Shown piece by piece: positions 10,310-21,774 of a stretch of 64,000 nt of DNA; position 1 is the first letter of the stretch, and every line of letters starts with the position of its first letter. A program made the translations under genes and the position numbers. The stretch is from Pyropia haitanensis (taxonomy: Eukaryota > Rhodophyta > Bangiophyceae > Bangiales > Bangiaceae). The notes below the pieces were generated by a model that had not been told where the DNA came from, did no database searches, and was given only the letters and a program-made list of their open reading frames with translations. The stretch lies in NCBI GenBank assembly GCA_008729055.1, contig SDUX01000010.1:620001-684000 (forward strand), given 5' to 3'.

Positions 10310-12853
10310 TCACGGCGTCTTGACCTCCCCCGCCTGGGCGGCAGCGGCCGGCGCCGCGGCGGGCGGCGTCGCGCCAAAGTCTTGGCCCGCCAGCTTGGCC
10401 TTGATCCCCCCCAGCCGCTCGGCCGCCTCGGTGAAGGAGCTCCAGTTGGAACCGAGCAGCGACCGCGTCCGCGACAGGCAGTACATGTCAAGCAGCGCCA
10501 TCCGCACACACTCCCCGTCGCGGTCGTCGCAGGTGCGGGGGACCGACACGATGCGGCCGGGCAGCTCCCGCTCCAGCTCCGCCACCACGTCATACGTGTC
10601 GGTGGCGACGTAGAACTTGGCCTTTGGGTCCTCCACCGCGATGATGCGCTTCATCTCGGCGAGGAAGGTGCGGTAGTTGGACTTGCGCCGCCACATCTCC
10701 ATCGTCAGCGTCGCCGAGTCGCCGTACTCCTTGACAAAGTCCACGTTCTTAATGTCCTTGTCAAGCGTCCGGTTGCGGATGTGCACGCCAATCAGCTGGC
10801 TCTTGGCCGACAGGCCGTGCTCGGTCTCCAACGCGTCCAGCTGACCCGCGATGGCTGGCACCGGCACGAGCGACCGCAGCTGCTCATTGTCCGCGTCCCA
10901 CGAGGTCAACTCGGCGGGGGCCTCCATAATGTACGCACCCTTGTAGTAGAAGTGCTTGTCCGGCACGTCCTCAATCCACTCCCCCTTCTTCGCGCCGCCG
11001 CCCTCCATCTCCATGTAGTTGAAGAACTTGAAGGACCGCCAGGACGCGTCGTACTTTTCCTGCCCCGCCATCGGCCACGTCGGGCGGAAGCTGTCGACGA
11101 CGGCCAGCTCGGTCGCAAACAGGTCCGAGTACTTGGCTTGGATGTGCGAGTCCCGCTCCCAGATGACCAGCAGCTCCCGGTTGGTGGACTTTGCAAACGA
11201 CATGCACGAGCCGAGCGCGCGTAGGCGGTTACCCAGGCCGTGCATGACGTGACAAAAGAGGACCCGCGGACGCAGGGGCGGGGTGGCCGCCGTGGCCGCC
11301 GCGGGGCTGCCCGTCTGGTCACGGCCCATGAGGCGGCGGAGGAGGCGCTCCTTGGTCACCAGCGACATGGTCGACATGATGTCCCACGGCACCTGGTAGT
11401 CGTTGGACAGGCGCCGGCCGAGCGCCAGCGACCACGCCTTCTCATACTGCTCCTTGGTGACGAGCTTGGCCAGCGACCGCGGCACCTGCTTGGCCGTCAC
11501 CGTCACGCCCTGAGCAGATGACGGCGACGAGGCAGCCTTGCTCGACGGCGCCGCGTACGCCGACGCAAACATGGTCGGTGACCAGGGCGGGAGCGAGTCG
11601 AGCAGCAGCGAATTCAGGTCAATCTCGACCGTCACAAACTTGACGCCCGTCTGCGCCCGCGCCGTATCCCCGTGCTGCACGTGCCCAATGTGGTCGTAGC
11701 TGATGTTGCGCTTGACCATGTTCACCGACGCCAGCCGCCCGTACAGGTCCTCGTCGTCCCAGCCGTACGTCTGGATGCGCTCGTCATAGCCGCCTACCGC
11801 CATAAAGTCCGCCCGCGTCACGTACACGGCGCCGTTCAGGTGGACCTCATTCTCATTCCGCGCCAGCTGGTAGTTGCCCGAGTAGTAGTGCCCCGGCGGG
11901 AGCGCCGACCCGTCCTCGGCCGTCAGCTTGACCGCCTCCCCCGACGTGAGCGACGCGTTGCGCGCGCGGAGCGCCGACGCGCGGGCCACCGCGGCGGCGG
12001 TCGCGGCGGTGGACGTGTCGAGCTCGTGGTGCGCCACAAAGTCCGGGTCGAGCGTGTAGTCACAGTCAGTTCGGAGCACCTTGTCGTACGAGGACGCCCC
12101 CACGCCCAGGTTGTACGCGCGCGACAGCACCCACGCGGTCTCCCCCTCCACGCGGATGACCTTGAGCCGCCGCTTCGCCGCCGCCGACGACGGCGCGGCG
12201 GCCACGACCTTGTCCACCACCGCCCCGAGGGGCGGCTCGGAGCTCCAGTCGACCAGCACCACCTCGTCAACGGCCTTGACGGCCAGCCACGAGGCGAGGC
12301 TCGTCTCGAGCGTCGCCCCGCGGTTCATGCACACCCCGACAATGCTGACGCCGGGCGCCACGTCCGCGGCGGGCACGGCCAGGCGCGCCGTGTCGAGCCG
12401 CCGCCGGCTCGACACGGCAAAGAGGGAGCGGAACAGCGCGTCATCGTCCGACGCGTCGGGCCGCAGCACGAGGAGCAGCACAAACAGGATGGCGACGGAG
12501 CGGATGACCCACCGGACCAGCGGCAGCCGCGCGCCGAGCGCGGTCACCGCCCGCAGCGTGTCCCGCCAGCCGCCCGACAGCGCCGGCCGGACGGCCGACG
12601 CGGACGCGTCGAGCGCCGGCCGCAGCGGCTCGGCCCAGAGGGAGGAGAAGGACGGCCGCCGCACGAGCGCGGGTGCGCGGCCGCCGGCCGCGCCCCGCCG
12701 GCCGCCGGTCGCGCCGGGCGTGCCGCCCGCGGGGTCGGGGCTCCCAAACACCGCGCTCGCCCGCCCGTCGGGCGCGTCGGCCAGCCGGGGCGACGCGCCG
12801 CGCAGGTCCATGCGGCACACGGGCCCGTCGCCTTTGTTTGGCCTCAACGCCAT
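10310..12853 (-). CDS. Type II membrane bifunctional glycosyltransferase: GT2/GT7-like galactosyltransferase fold plus fucosyltransferase-like domain
   Basis: This is an 847-aa protein on the minus strand. Residues ~1-113 form a polar N-terminus, followed by one membrane segment at ~114-131 (VRSVAILF-like with a Leu/Val core), giving a type II Golgi topology. Domain 1 (~165-400) has a GT-A nucleotide-sugar fold: VSIVGVCMNRG start, EVVLVDWSS, a DCD metal-binding motif at 263-265, and GWDDEDLYGRL at 364-374, the signature of chondroitin-synthase/beta-4-galactosyltransferase C-terminal segments. Domain 2 (~530-810) has GLGNRLRAL (539-547), VHIRNRT (690-696), FYVATDT (747-753) and a SNWSSF loop (802-807), the pattern of GT-B alpha-fucosyltransferases of the NodZ/O-FucT superfamily. 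Sugar specificities cannot be read from sequence; a role in sulfated galactan or glycoprotein synthesis is inference. The frame is open far upstream of Met1, but that extension is low-complexity CG sequence and is excluded. Confidence 0.85.
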   Translation of the reverse strand: MALRPNKGDGPVCRMDLRGASPRLADAPDGRASAVFGSPDPAGGTPGATGGRRGAAGGRAPALVRRPSFSSLWAEPLRPALDASASAVRPALSGGWRDTLRAVTALGARLPLVRWVIRSVAILFVLLLVLRPDASDDDALFRSLFAVSSRRRLDTARLAVPAADVAPGVSIVGVCMNRGATLETSLASWLAVKAVDEVVLVDWSSEPPLGAVVDKVVAAAPSSAAAKRRLKVIRVEGETAWVLSRAYNLGVGASSYDKVLRTDCDYTLDPDFVAHHELDTSTAATAAAVARASALRARNASLTSGEAVKLTAEDGSALPPGHYYSGNYQLARNENEVHLNGAVYVTRADFMAVGGYDERIQTYGWDDEDLYGRLASVNMVKRNISYDHIGHVQHGDTARAQTGVKFVTVEIDLNSLLLDSLPPWSPTMFASAYAAPSSKAASSPSSAQGVTVTAKQVPRSLAKLVTKEQYEKAWSLALGRRLSNDYQVPWDIMSTMSLVTKERLLRRLMGRDQTGSPAAATAATPPLRPRVLFCHVMHGLGNRLRALGSCMSFAKSTNRELLVIWERDSHIQAKYSDLFATELAVVDSFRPTWPMAGQEKYDASWRSFKFFNYMEMEGGGAKKGEWIEDVPDKHFYYKGAYIMEAPAELTSWDADNEQLRSLVPVPAIAGQLDALETEHGLSAKSQLIGVHIRNRTLDKDIKNVDFVKEYGDSATLTMEMWRRKSNYRTFLAEMKRIIAVEDPKAKFYVATDTYDVVAELERELPGRIVSVPRTCDDRDGECVRMALLDMYCLSRTRSLLGSNWSSFTEAAERLGGIKAKLAGQDFGATPPAAAPAAAAQAGEVKTP

Positions 12854-13855
12854 GGCGCGACGGCGAGCGGCGGCAGCGGGAGTGGAAAAGTGGGGGGGGA
12901 CGCCGCGGGAGAGGAGAGGGGCAGAAGCGCGCGGGGGGGGTAGGCCGAGCGGCAGCAGAGCCGGGCCGCAGAGGTGCGAGTGGCAGCGGGGGAGAGCGGA
13001 AGAGGCACGCAACGGCGGGGAGCGGCGGTGGGCGGCCGCGGGACCAGGCGATCCCCGCGGCGGGACGGGGCGCGGGCGGGGCGGCCGCCGCACCCACCCC
13101 CGCACGGGGCCGACGCACGACGCCCCGCCCCCCCCGCGCCCAATGCCGGCGCGGCTCCGACCCGCCGCCGCTGCCGCCGCTACCGCTGCCGCTGCAGCTG
13201 CCGCGTCGCCGCCGGCCGCGGCGCGGTCGCCCGCGCGGCGCCCGCCGCCCCCCCCCCGCCGCGCGTCGGCCGCCGGGCGACCGCAACCATACACGGGGGC
13301 GGACCGTCCCCGACGGCGCCGGGGGGGGCGGCAAGGAAGATAGAGGGGGGGGGGGGGGAAGAAGGGGTGTAGGGGCGGCGGAGAGCGAGGGGGTCGGTGA
13401 TGAGCGGGGAGGGGTCGGCGGGGGTTGAGGTGGGGAGGGGGACGGGGAAGGGGGGTGCGGTGTGCTAGGGTGGGGGGCGTGCAGACGCGGGGATCCGCGT
13501 CCACCGGGACGCAGACGCAGACGGGGGGGGGGGGGGGGGCGCTGCGGCGGCAGGCCAGACTGGCAGCAGCGACCGCGCAGCCGCACGGCGCCCGCGTGCG
13601 CGCCGGGAGCGACAGCGCCCGCGGCCGGCGGGCAGGCCGCGCGGCGCCGGCGGGGCCGCGACGGCCGCGGGGGAGACCCGCGCCCACACAACGCCGCCGC
13701 CCCCGGCTCCGCCGCGTGCCCCGCGACGCACTGTAAGGCGCAAGGCGGGGGGGGGGGGGGGGGCAACCAACCGGGCGCCGGTTGACGGGGGGTGCGCGCC
13801 CGCCGCGCGCGTGATGGGGGGGGGGGTGGAGTCCACTACACGGCGGCCAGACGGC

Positions 13856-13894
<39 letters not shown>

Positions 13895-14398
13895 GGTGGC
13901 GGCACCGCGGCGGTGGAGGCGGCGGCGGCGGCGGCGGCGGTTGGTGGTGGTGATGGTGGTGGTTACGTCGGTGGTGGGGGGGTGGCGGAAGGGAAGGGAA
14001 GAGAAGGCAAGGGGCGGGGCGGGGCGGGGGGTGGGGGGGGGGGGGGGTGAGGACCGCCACGTCGGTAGCGACGCCTGCAGATGGACGCAGAGGGGCGGGA
14101 GGAGGAAGGGGGGAGGGGGGGGCGGAGGCGGAGGGGGTGGCTGGTGCCAGTCAACGGCGGCGGTGGCGCCGCGGCGGCAACACGGGGTGGGGGGGGAGGG
14201 GGGAGGGGGGAGCGCGTGGCGGCGGCAACGGCGGGGCAGGGACGAGGCCCGCCAGCGGGGCCGGGGGGAGGAGCGGACTGGGGAGGGAGGAGGGGCGGCG
14301 GTCGGCGGCAGAGGGGCAGAGGACGAGGCAACGCCGCCCCCGCCGGCGGGCGCGCGCCCGCACACCCCGATCGGGGGGGGGGGGGGGCGACCGCGTCT

Positions 14399-14424
14399 GT
14401 ACTGTACCGACGTGTACTGTACCG
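14399..14424. repeat. Short direct repeat GTACTGTACCG x2
   Basis: Two perfect copies of an 11-bp sequence, at 14399-14409 and 14414-14424, stand out as mixed-composition bases within pure G/C surroundings. Each contains a GTAC core. No function is known to me; it could be a protein-binding site or chance. Confidence 0.5.
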
Positions 14425-14789
14425 CCGGCGGTTGAGGCGGGTGATGGTGATGGGGGTGGTGGCCGGGAGGACGGCCTGGCAGCGGGACAGCGACCGCCGC
14501 CGCGGGCACCCGCCGCGGCCGCCGCGCACCCGGTGCACGGCCAGGCTGTCGGCGGCGGCGAGCGGCGCCGCTCCCCAATCCCCGTCACGCGGGGGCGGCG
14601 GCCGCGGCGACGCCGGCCAGCCGCCGCCGCCGCGGCGAGAGCCCCTTCCGCGCAGCCACCGCCGCCGCCCCCCCCCCCCCCCCCCCCCCCCTGCCCTTAC
14701 CGGATTCACGCCCAAAACGCCGCACACAGGCGCTCCCCCCCCCCCCCCCCCCCCACCGGCGGGCGTCGGGGCACGGCGTTTGTCGACAG

Positions 14790-14822
<33 letters not shown>

Positions 14823-15744
14823 ACCATGTTGGCCCTCGCGAGTGCAGCGTCGGTGCAGCCGCGGCGTAGGAGGGGTACCCAAACTGCTGCCGCCGGCCGC
14901 GCGCCGGGTCGCGGTGGTGGCGGCAATGGCGGCGGCGGCGCTCGGCGCGCGCGCCTTCGGTCCCCCCCCCCCCCCCCCCCCCCCCCCGCCACACCCCCAG
15001 CACACGCCCATTTCCAGCTGGTATTTTGCTTCCGCCGTGGGCCCCTTGACAGTGGCGCGCGGGCGCGGGGAAGGGCGGAGAGAAGGAGTGGCGCGCTTGC
15101 AGTGGCCCGCAGCGAGCGCGTGCAAGAGGGGGACGGGCGGGCGGGCGGGCGGGGGGGGGGGGGGGTGGGAGCTGCGAGCACAGCCAGAGCGCCGGCGGCA
15201 GCGGCGGTGGAAAAAAAAAAAAAAGAAAAAGGCGCCCCGGAGAGGCCGCTGCGCCGCGGCGCATCGACGGCCACGCGCGGCAGTCCCAGTGGCAGAGACA
15301 GCGCGTGCGGGGTCGGGAGAGGTGCGACGAAACAGGGGGCGGGGGGCGGGGGGGGGGGGGGGGGGGCGGCTGTGATGGCCGCGCCATTGGTTGCGAGTCT
15401 TGCCCCCTTTTTCCAAGCATGTCGGGCAACGGCGGAGGGTGTGGGCGGCGGGGCAGCAACGCTGCCCCCGTCGATGACACAACAGTCCGTCTGTCGCGAC
15501 GACAGCGAGCTGACGGCTCGGAGGCGGGGAGGAGGGGGGGGGCGGAGATGACCTGTGTCGCGTCGGTCCCCGCCAGCCGCACAGCGTCCCGTCACGCTGT
15601 GACGGGCGGGGGGGTCGCGGTCGCTCTCGAGGCGGACGCGGGGGTACGGCTGGCGTAGACGACCCAATCGGTCGCGGATGGCCACCGGGACGGCCGTGTG
15701 GGGCGCGCGGCCGTCGCGTCCATCCTCTTGCCGCTGTGTGGTTT

Positions 15745-15753
15745 GGATCCGCG
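15745..15753 (+). repeat. Left target-site duplication of the palindromic element
   Basis: GGATCCGCG here recurs at 30455-30463. Both copies are preceded by TT (11 shared bases in all), so the duplication is 9-11 bp. It marks the insertion site of the whole palindromic element. Confidence 0.75.
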
Positions 15754-16932
15754 AGGCGGGATAATACCAGCCTTGGGATTCTGGACGTCAGAACCCCAAG
15801 GTCGCCTTGGGATTCTGGGAGGGGGTGGGAGGGGGTGGGGGGGGGGGAATGGGAGGGTAAGTTTACCAATTATACTTCATATAACTTTTCTTCTTCATTT
15901 GAAACCAGAATTCATTTCGTAGGCTCCTTTCACTCATATCTGTCGTCGATGCTATTTCCGTTGGCCACAGCCGCGCGTCTGACAGCGTTCGCTTCGACAG
16001 TGGCCCGTCTCGTGCCGCGTCCTTCGTACTGCCTGATTCCGCGAGTATGCCCTCGACACGCTGGCCACGGCCTGGCCCCTCGAGCCGGCCTTTGACACAC
16101 TGGCCGCCGCCGGATCCCTCGACCTGGCCCTCGACACTCTGACCTCCGCCGGGGCCATGCAGGCGTCACCCGTCTAGTCTGACAGTTTTCCACGTGCTGG
16201 CCGTTTGACAATGGAGAGGGGTCACCCGTCTTGGCTGACAGCGTGTGGAGAGCCGCGATTTCTCCAGGCGTCTCCTGAGCAGCTATGGGCCACAGGGTGT
16301 CACCAGAGCATGTAGTTCGTAGTACCTGGGGATCTCAACCAACACGCATGTTGGGTTCGCTGAGACGCTCTGAGAGCGCTCGAGACTCGCGCGTCGAGGC
16401 TCCACAGCCGCTGGGCGCCCCGAGGCCAGCGACGCCATCAGCACACACGTGTGGCTCCTCACCTACTTGCAGTTACGTACACCGACCTGTACTGGGCACC
16501 TCCATTACTCTACCCTGCGGCGGCGCGTCCCTGTTCCCGCCACCGACGTCCCGCCAGCGGCAGCCACCCCCCCCCCCCCCCCCCCCCCCCGTCCCACCAC
16601 CAGCACGCCGGCCGGCGCCGAGCGTGCGGCCGCCCCTGGCGGCCCCGCGCGCCCACACCGCCCGCCCCCGCCACGGGCAGCCACCCCGGCCCCCATGCAG
16701 CGAGCTGCCCCCCCTGCTCCCCTGCCACGCGATGCGCCCCCCGCCACCCCGGCCCACACCCGCCGCCACCGCGGCCGCCGCGGCTGCCGCGGCAGGCGGC
16801 CTCGGCCGCGGCCGCCGCCACCGCTGCCGCCGCCGCCCGCCGCCCCCGCTACCGCCGCCGCTGCCCACCGCCGCCGCCGCCGCCGCCCGCCGCCCGCCGC
16901 CGCCCGCCGCCCCCGCCCCCTCCGCCGCTGCC

Positions 16933-16966
<34 letters not shown>

Positions 16967-18096
16967 GCCTCTGCCCCTGCCGCTGCGGGCTGCTGCCGCC
17001 CCGGCTGCCGCTGCCGCCGCCGCCGTTGCTGCCGGCCGCCGGCCGCCTGCCTGGCTGGCCGCCGGCCGCCTGCCGCCCGGGCGGCCGCGGTGGCCGCCGC
17101 CCCTGCGTCCCCCGCCGCCGCATCCGCCGGTTGGCTGCCGTCGCGGCTGCGGCTGCCACCACCGCCGCCGCCACCGGTCGCCACCCTGGCCGGGGGCGGC
17201 CGCCCCCGCCGGCCGGCCGCCGGTCCGGCCCCCGGCCGCCGCCGCTGCCGCCGGCTACCGCCGCCGGCGTGCTGCCGCCGCTGGCGGGCTGCCGCCGCCG
17301 GCCGCCTGCCTGGCCGGCCGCCGGCCGCCTGCCGCCCGGGCTGCCGCCCCGGCCGCCGCCCCCGCCGCCGCCGCCCCCACCGGGTTGCTGCCGCCCTGCT
17401 GCCGCTGCCGCCGCCGCCTTTGCTGCCGGCCGCCGCCAGCAGGCTGCCGCCGCCTGCCTTTTGCCGCCAATCGCGGGCTACCTTTGTCGGCCAGCTGCCC
17501 GGCCGGCCGCTGGCCGGCTGCCGCCCCGGCCGCTCTCACCATCGCCGCCGCCCCTGCCGGTTGGCTACCGCTCCGGCTGCCGCTGCCGCCTCTGCTGTCG
17601 CTGCCGGCCGCCGCCGATCCGCTTGCCACGGCAGCGCCGGCAGTGCAAGAAAGTGCCTCCCGTCTGCTTCTTTGTCATCCGCTGTGCAGTATGGGCCTGG
17701 AAATAGAGTGCATGAGAGACCCACCGTGGGAAGAATTAGTCTTACCTGGGTAAAACGATCATGCTGAATCTATTGGTGCACACATCGGGCGTCGTGCACC
17801 CGTACGGCGGACAGGACAGTCGAGAGGCTGGGTGGCAGAAGCGCTTTAGGCGCCCACTCCGAGCTTTTTTGAGCGTAATGGGTCAACTCTGTTTAGTTAA
17901 CGCTGAGGGCAGAGGTATCCGTTGGCCATCGTCCCGTAAAAATGCAAAGAAAGTACTCTGCAGTTCACTCATTCGTGACTGACTGACTGCTGATACGGTG
18001 GTATGCACTGTAGCGCAGCTGGATGAGCCCACAGCGCCGTTGAAAGTGCAAAAAGCTGCGGAGGTAGCTGAATACACTGTATAGATCTGATAGATG

Positions 18097-18104
18097 TAGT
18101 TTTT
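18097..18104 (+). repeat. 8-bp target duplication, left copy
   Basis: TAGTTTTT here is repeated at 19536-19543, directly flanking the insertion at 18105-19535. The empty site in the opposite arm (near 27040) reads TAGTTCTT on the matching strand, differing by one base. Confidence 0.85.
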
Positions 18105-19535
18105 GGCTCCCGTCCCATGCACACACGAGGGCCCGGTTTCATCCCACCAATAGAAGTCCAGGAGGGGACGATGCGTGGTGTAACTGATGGATGGGGGCGC
18201 AAGCTGTCGACCGCTCTCTGCCGCAGCCTGTATGTAGCGGCGCACAGCGCTCGGGCTTGAAACAGCATCAGCCAGTAGAACATCTGGGATACACAACTTA
18301 CAGCTGTTTTCGATGACTGTCAAGCTTTGTGAAAGATCACTTCAAAACTGAGATAGGTGGAGACCTTTTGCAGTGTTAGCTGTTGGACGGACGTACTTTG
18401 GAACGCGAGGGGACTGCAGATGTTCCACTTCTGGGCTTTCAATTTGTCATGGATATAAATACTGGTTGTGGTGCAGATGATGCGGTGAGGACACTCGCCG
18501 GTTGGGGGCGTCCGCCGGCTGCGACCGCAGTCTGCCAAAGGGAAAAAGTCTGGTGACGGCTAGCAGCGCCCACAGGCTGGCAGGCGGCCGCCGGCCAATG
18601 GAAAATATTGGGTGTCGGTAGCGCTCGCGGTTGGCGGTCGGGGGCAGCAGCTGCCGGCGGGGGTTGAGGTTGGTGGCGGGCCGCGGCCTCCACTGTCGGA
18701 AAGGTCGGCGCTGGCCGGATCGGGGCGGCTGACTGCCGCTGCCAAAGCTCGCAGCGGGGATAGAAAGTAGTAAGGGTGGTCGCCAGTGGCCGCAGGCGCG
18801 GCAGCGGTTGCCGGCCGGTGGAGGGTGTGCGACCGTCGCGCTGGCGGCTGGTGGCGGTCGGCGGCCACTAACAGAGGGATTGGGGGATAGCGTCGGGAGG
18901 AAGTGTATGCGGGTGGGGGGAGAGATCTGAGCCCGCGGAGAGCGTCCGCCTGCGTCGGCGGCAGCTGCAGGCGCGGGGAGGGGCTAACGGCGGGAGCCAA
19001 CGGCGGCAAATGAGGGAGTGTGCGCTAGCTGGGGAGTGGTGACCTCAGACCATCCCGGAGACTGGTTTTTATTAAATGGACTGGTGGCGGGGCTGCGGGC
19101 TGGGAGAGGGCGGCGGGGGCTGCGAGCGGGTGGCGCTGGGTGCCGGGTGGGAGGTACCTGGCGGCGGAAGGTGCGACCCGCTGTCGGGGCGGGAGAGGCC
19201 GTCGCCCGCCGGCCGCATCAGCGACCGCTGGGTTGGAATGCGGCGTTCCGCATCACCACCGGCCGAAGGGTACAGTCGGCGGCTGCTCGCGCGGAGGCTG
19301 CCTCTCCAGTCAGACGCGGAAGGGGCGGCAGCTGCAAGCATAGAGGAATCAATAGAAGAGAAAGCCTGATAAGCCCAGCACAATAGCAAACTTATGTATT
19401 TATATGAATTACTGACTAGTGTTCTAAAAACTTGAAAATGTATCGAAAATGTGAAAGCTCGTCCAGGGCTAATCAAATTTCAGCTAAAGGGTCCTATTCA
19501 AAACTCAGAACGCGTGTGTGCATGGGACGGGAGCC
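18105..19535. mobile_element. 1431-bp terminal-inverted-repeat transposon (hAT-like, non-autonomous) inserted in the left arm
   Basis: The ends are perfect 23-bp inverted repeats beginning GGCTCCCGTCCCATGCACAC (18105-18127 and 19513-19535). They are flanked by the 8-bp direct duplication TAGTTTTT. The right palindrome arm has the same locus without the insert, which defines both boundaries to the base. Eight-base duplications are typical of the hAT and P superfamilies. No intact transposase frame is visible inside: the interior has a short AT-richer part (18.13-18.48 kb) and a GC-rich part with fragments only. It is therefore probably a non-autonomous or decayed copy, younger than the palindrome itself. 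Confidence 0.88.
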
Positions 19536-19543
19536 TAGTTTTT
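19536..19543 (+). repeat. 8-bp target duplication, right copy
   Basis: TAGTTTTT directly follows the GGGAGCC end of the 1431-bp insertion and matches 18097-18104. Confidence 0.85.
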
Positions 19544-19550
19544 GAAGGAT

Positions 19551-19977
19551 GAGAGCACTGTGGGGCGCTAGACGGCCTGTCGCGGCTACCTGTCCAGAAT
19601 GGACTTTTGGGGGCCCATATGACCTGCTTCCCGATGTTTGCGACATTTTCTGAGCACATATTCGTGCTCAGCGTCATCGACTTAGTCTGGCGGGAACAGC
19701 TTGAGAAGATTTTGCTTCACTTTCTGAAACGCGTCGTAGCGGTGTGTGACGCCTTGCACCGAAGTGTGCGCAGGGCACTTCACCACGTGCAACAAGAGTC
19801 AGGGACCACTTCACCAACTTTTCTGAAGCATGCTCAATCGACTAAATCGAGGTCGCTGAGCACGGTCATGTGCTCAGAAGGTTTCGCAAACGACGGGAAG
19901 TGGGTCATACAGACCCCCAAAGTGGCCATTCTGGACAGGTAGCCTCGACAGGCCGTCCAACGCCCCACAGTACTCTC
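19551..19977. repeat. Small nested foldback repeat (left-arm copy)
   Basis: Its two ends are inverted repeats of more than 100 bp starting GAGAGNACTGTGGGGCG and containing GGCTACCTGTCCAGAATGG, roughly 80% alike by eye. It therefore folds into a hairpin inside the larger palindrome. Weaker inverted similarity continues outward to about 18.0 and 20.1 kb. A 111-codon frame crosses it but is explained by the hairpin sequence. Confidence 0.75.
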
Positions 19978-21774
19978 ACGCACAAAAAAACACAGTTATG
20001 AGATCCCAACAGTACAGCAGACATCCTCCGCAACCTTTTTTGTTCTCATCGGCGCTGTGGGCGCGTCCAGCAGTGCGACATGTCCCAAGGCGCCTCCTTC
20101 TGCACGGGTTCAGCAATGAACGGACCCCGGCATGCCATCCAACCACTTTGAGCAATTGTATGCCACCAGGTACTCATGAACTCATTGTCTGTGCAAAAAA
20201 CGAGGACCATGGAGCACTGAACAGCTCTGAGAGGCGGGGAATTTATAGCGTGAAGCGCTTGCCACACCCGGTTACAGGCTTGTTCTGCCCCCTATGTTGG
20301 TGCAGAGCAATAAAAAGATACATCAATAGTCGCAGCGTCATCAGTTTACTCGGGAATGACGGATCTATCCAGCTCCGCGGGACCTATGTACTCCACGTGC
20401 ACGTACATACCGAGCAACAGGTCACACCATGACGGACAGGCGGCGCTTGTCAGCGCTATTCACTATAAAAAATACGCAGGCTGGTGGAGCGTGGACCATT
20501 GGGGACGCCAAAAGGTCACAACTGACGGCGTTTCACCGTTACTAGCGCGCCCGAGCGGCGGAACCAGTGGTGAGAGGGTGATGCACTTCGGCCCTCCATG
20601 AAACCGTTCTGGTCGCTGCCGTGACAGACGTGTGTGCGGGCGCGCTCTCAACACTGATAGGAGTCGGAGACAAGGCATACATATCCACCAAGTCTGCTCG
20701 GAGAGCGGATAACGGCGAAGCGGGCGACCGGGGCGGGGAGGAGGGGGGCGTCAGACGCCGGCGCTTCAGTCTTCGGCGTTGGCAGTCGCAAGTCGCTGAC
20801 CAGGATGGGTTCAGAGTCAAATATGGTAATCCCACCTCCGGAAACAATTGATTCAGTACTACAATCTTCATCTCGCCCAGTTCAGATTGTGCAACAGCCT
20901 ATCAGGTTGGACGAATTGGACATCTGATTCGCCAGATAGGCCAGGAGATGTGAGTCAAGTCGGATGTGTATGTACTGTTGACCTCCGTGGAATAATCGCT
21001 TGGATTGTAAATACAATCAAATATCCCTGCCTGCCATGTGAGTAGCTGGTCGCCACAGTCGTCTTGCTGCCCGGCCGCCTCAACCAGCGTCAGGGGAGGC
21101 GGCTCGCCGCGGCGCGGGCGCCAGCCTGCCGCGGTCGCGTCAGGGGGGAGACCGCAGTGCGCGGCGGCGGCGTCACCCCCCCCACCGGCCGGGGCAGTGG
21201 CGGTGGAGTGCCGCCGAGGCCACTTCCCCCCAAGCACCAGCCGCAGCCATTGCCGCCCCCGGCGGCCGCCGCTGCCGCGGCCGCCCCGCGCCCGCCGTGG
21301 CCGCCCCCACCCCGCCAGCCGCCGCGGCCGCCCCCCCCCGCCAGCCGCCGTGGCCACCCTTTCTCGGCAGCCCCCGCGGACGCGGCCGCCCCCCGACGCC
21401 CCCCGACGCCCCCCGGCGCGGCCGTTTCCCCCGGCGGCTGCCACCCCCAGGGGGCTGCCTCCTCCGGGCGGCCGCCACCGCCCGCGGCAATCACGGTCGC
21501 CACCCCCCAGAGGCCACGCCAGCCGCCCCCCCCGGCGGCCACCACGGCCCCCCCTCCCCGCCGCCCCTCGACGGCCCCCGCAGTCCCCCGCCGCCCGTTG
21601 CCACGGACGCCGTCCCTACCCCGGCGGTCGCCACGCCCCCCGCCGGCACGCGACGCTGCGGCGGGTGCCGGACGACGGGGACTGGGCGCCGGGGGCCGGG
21701 GGCCGGATGCCGGGGCACAGGCGGCCGGGGCCGCGGGCCGGGCAGCGGCGGGGGCCGGAGGGCAGAAGCGGGGT

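Larger units (their letters stand above)
12854..15753. other. Homopolymer-rich noncoding region upstream of the glycosyltransferase
   Basis: This is extremely GC-biased DNA with many G- or C-runs of 12-30 bases, for example C-runs around 14670, 14740 and 14790. Long open frames occur on both strands but consist of homopolymer translations without domains. The glycosyltransferase promoter and 5' UTR should lie at the left end. A short 15-bp-period repeat of GTACTGTACCG occurs at 14399-14424. The right end is the flank of the giant palindromic element. Confidence 0.6.

Noticed and set aside
12854..14578. N-terminal extension of the glycosyltransferase frame (about 575 codons)
   Set aside because: Pro/Arg-rich translation of C-runs upstream of a clean ATG and membrane anchor; stop-free only because of extreme GC.
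16285..17706. 473-codon Pro/Arg/Ala frame and its mirror on the minus strand at 27.9-29.7 kb
   Set aside because: Translation of CCG-rich blocks open in all frames; not conserved as protein between the arms beyond nucleotide identity.
18130..18540. Transposase remnant inside the 1431-bp insertion
   Set aside because: Short minus-strand frames look protein-like in places but show no DDE/D or hAT dimerisation motif that I can name.
19607..19942. 111-codon frame conserved in both palindrome arms
   Set aside because: Conservation is expected from arm identity, and the frame spans a self-complementary hairpin, so its sequence is explained without coding.
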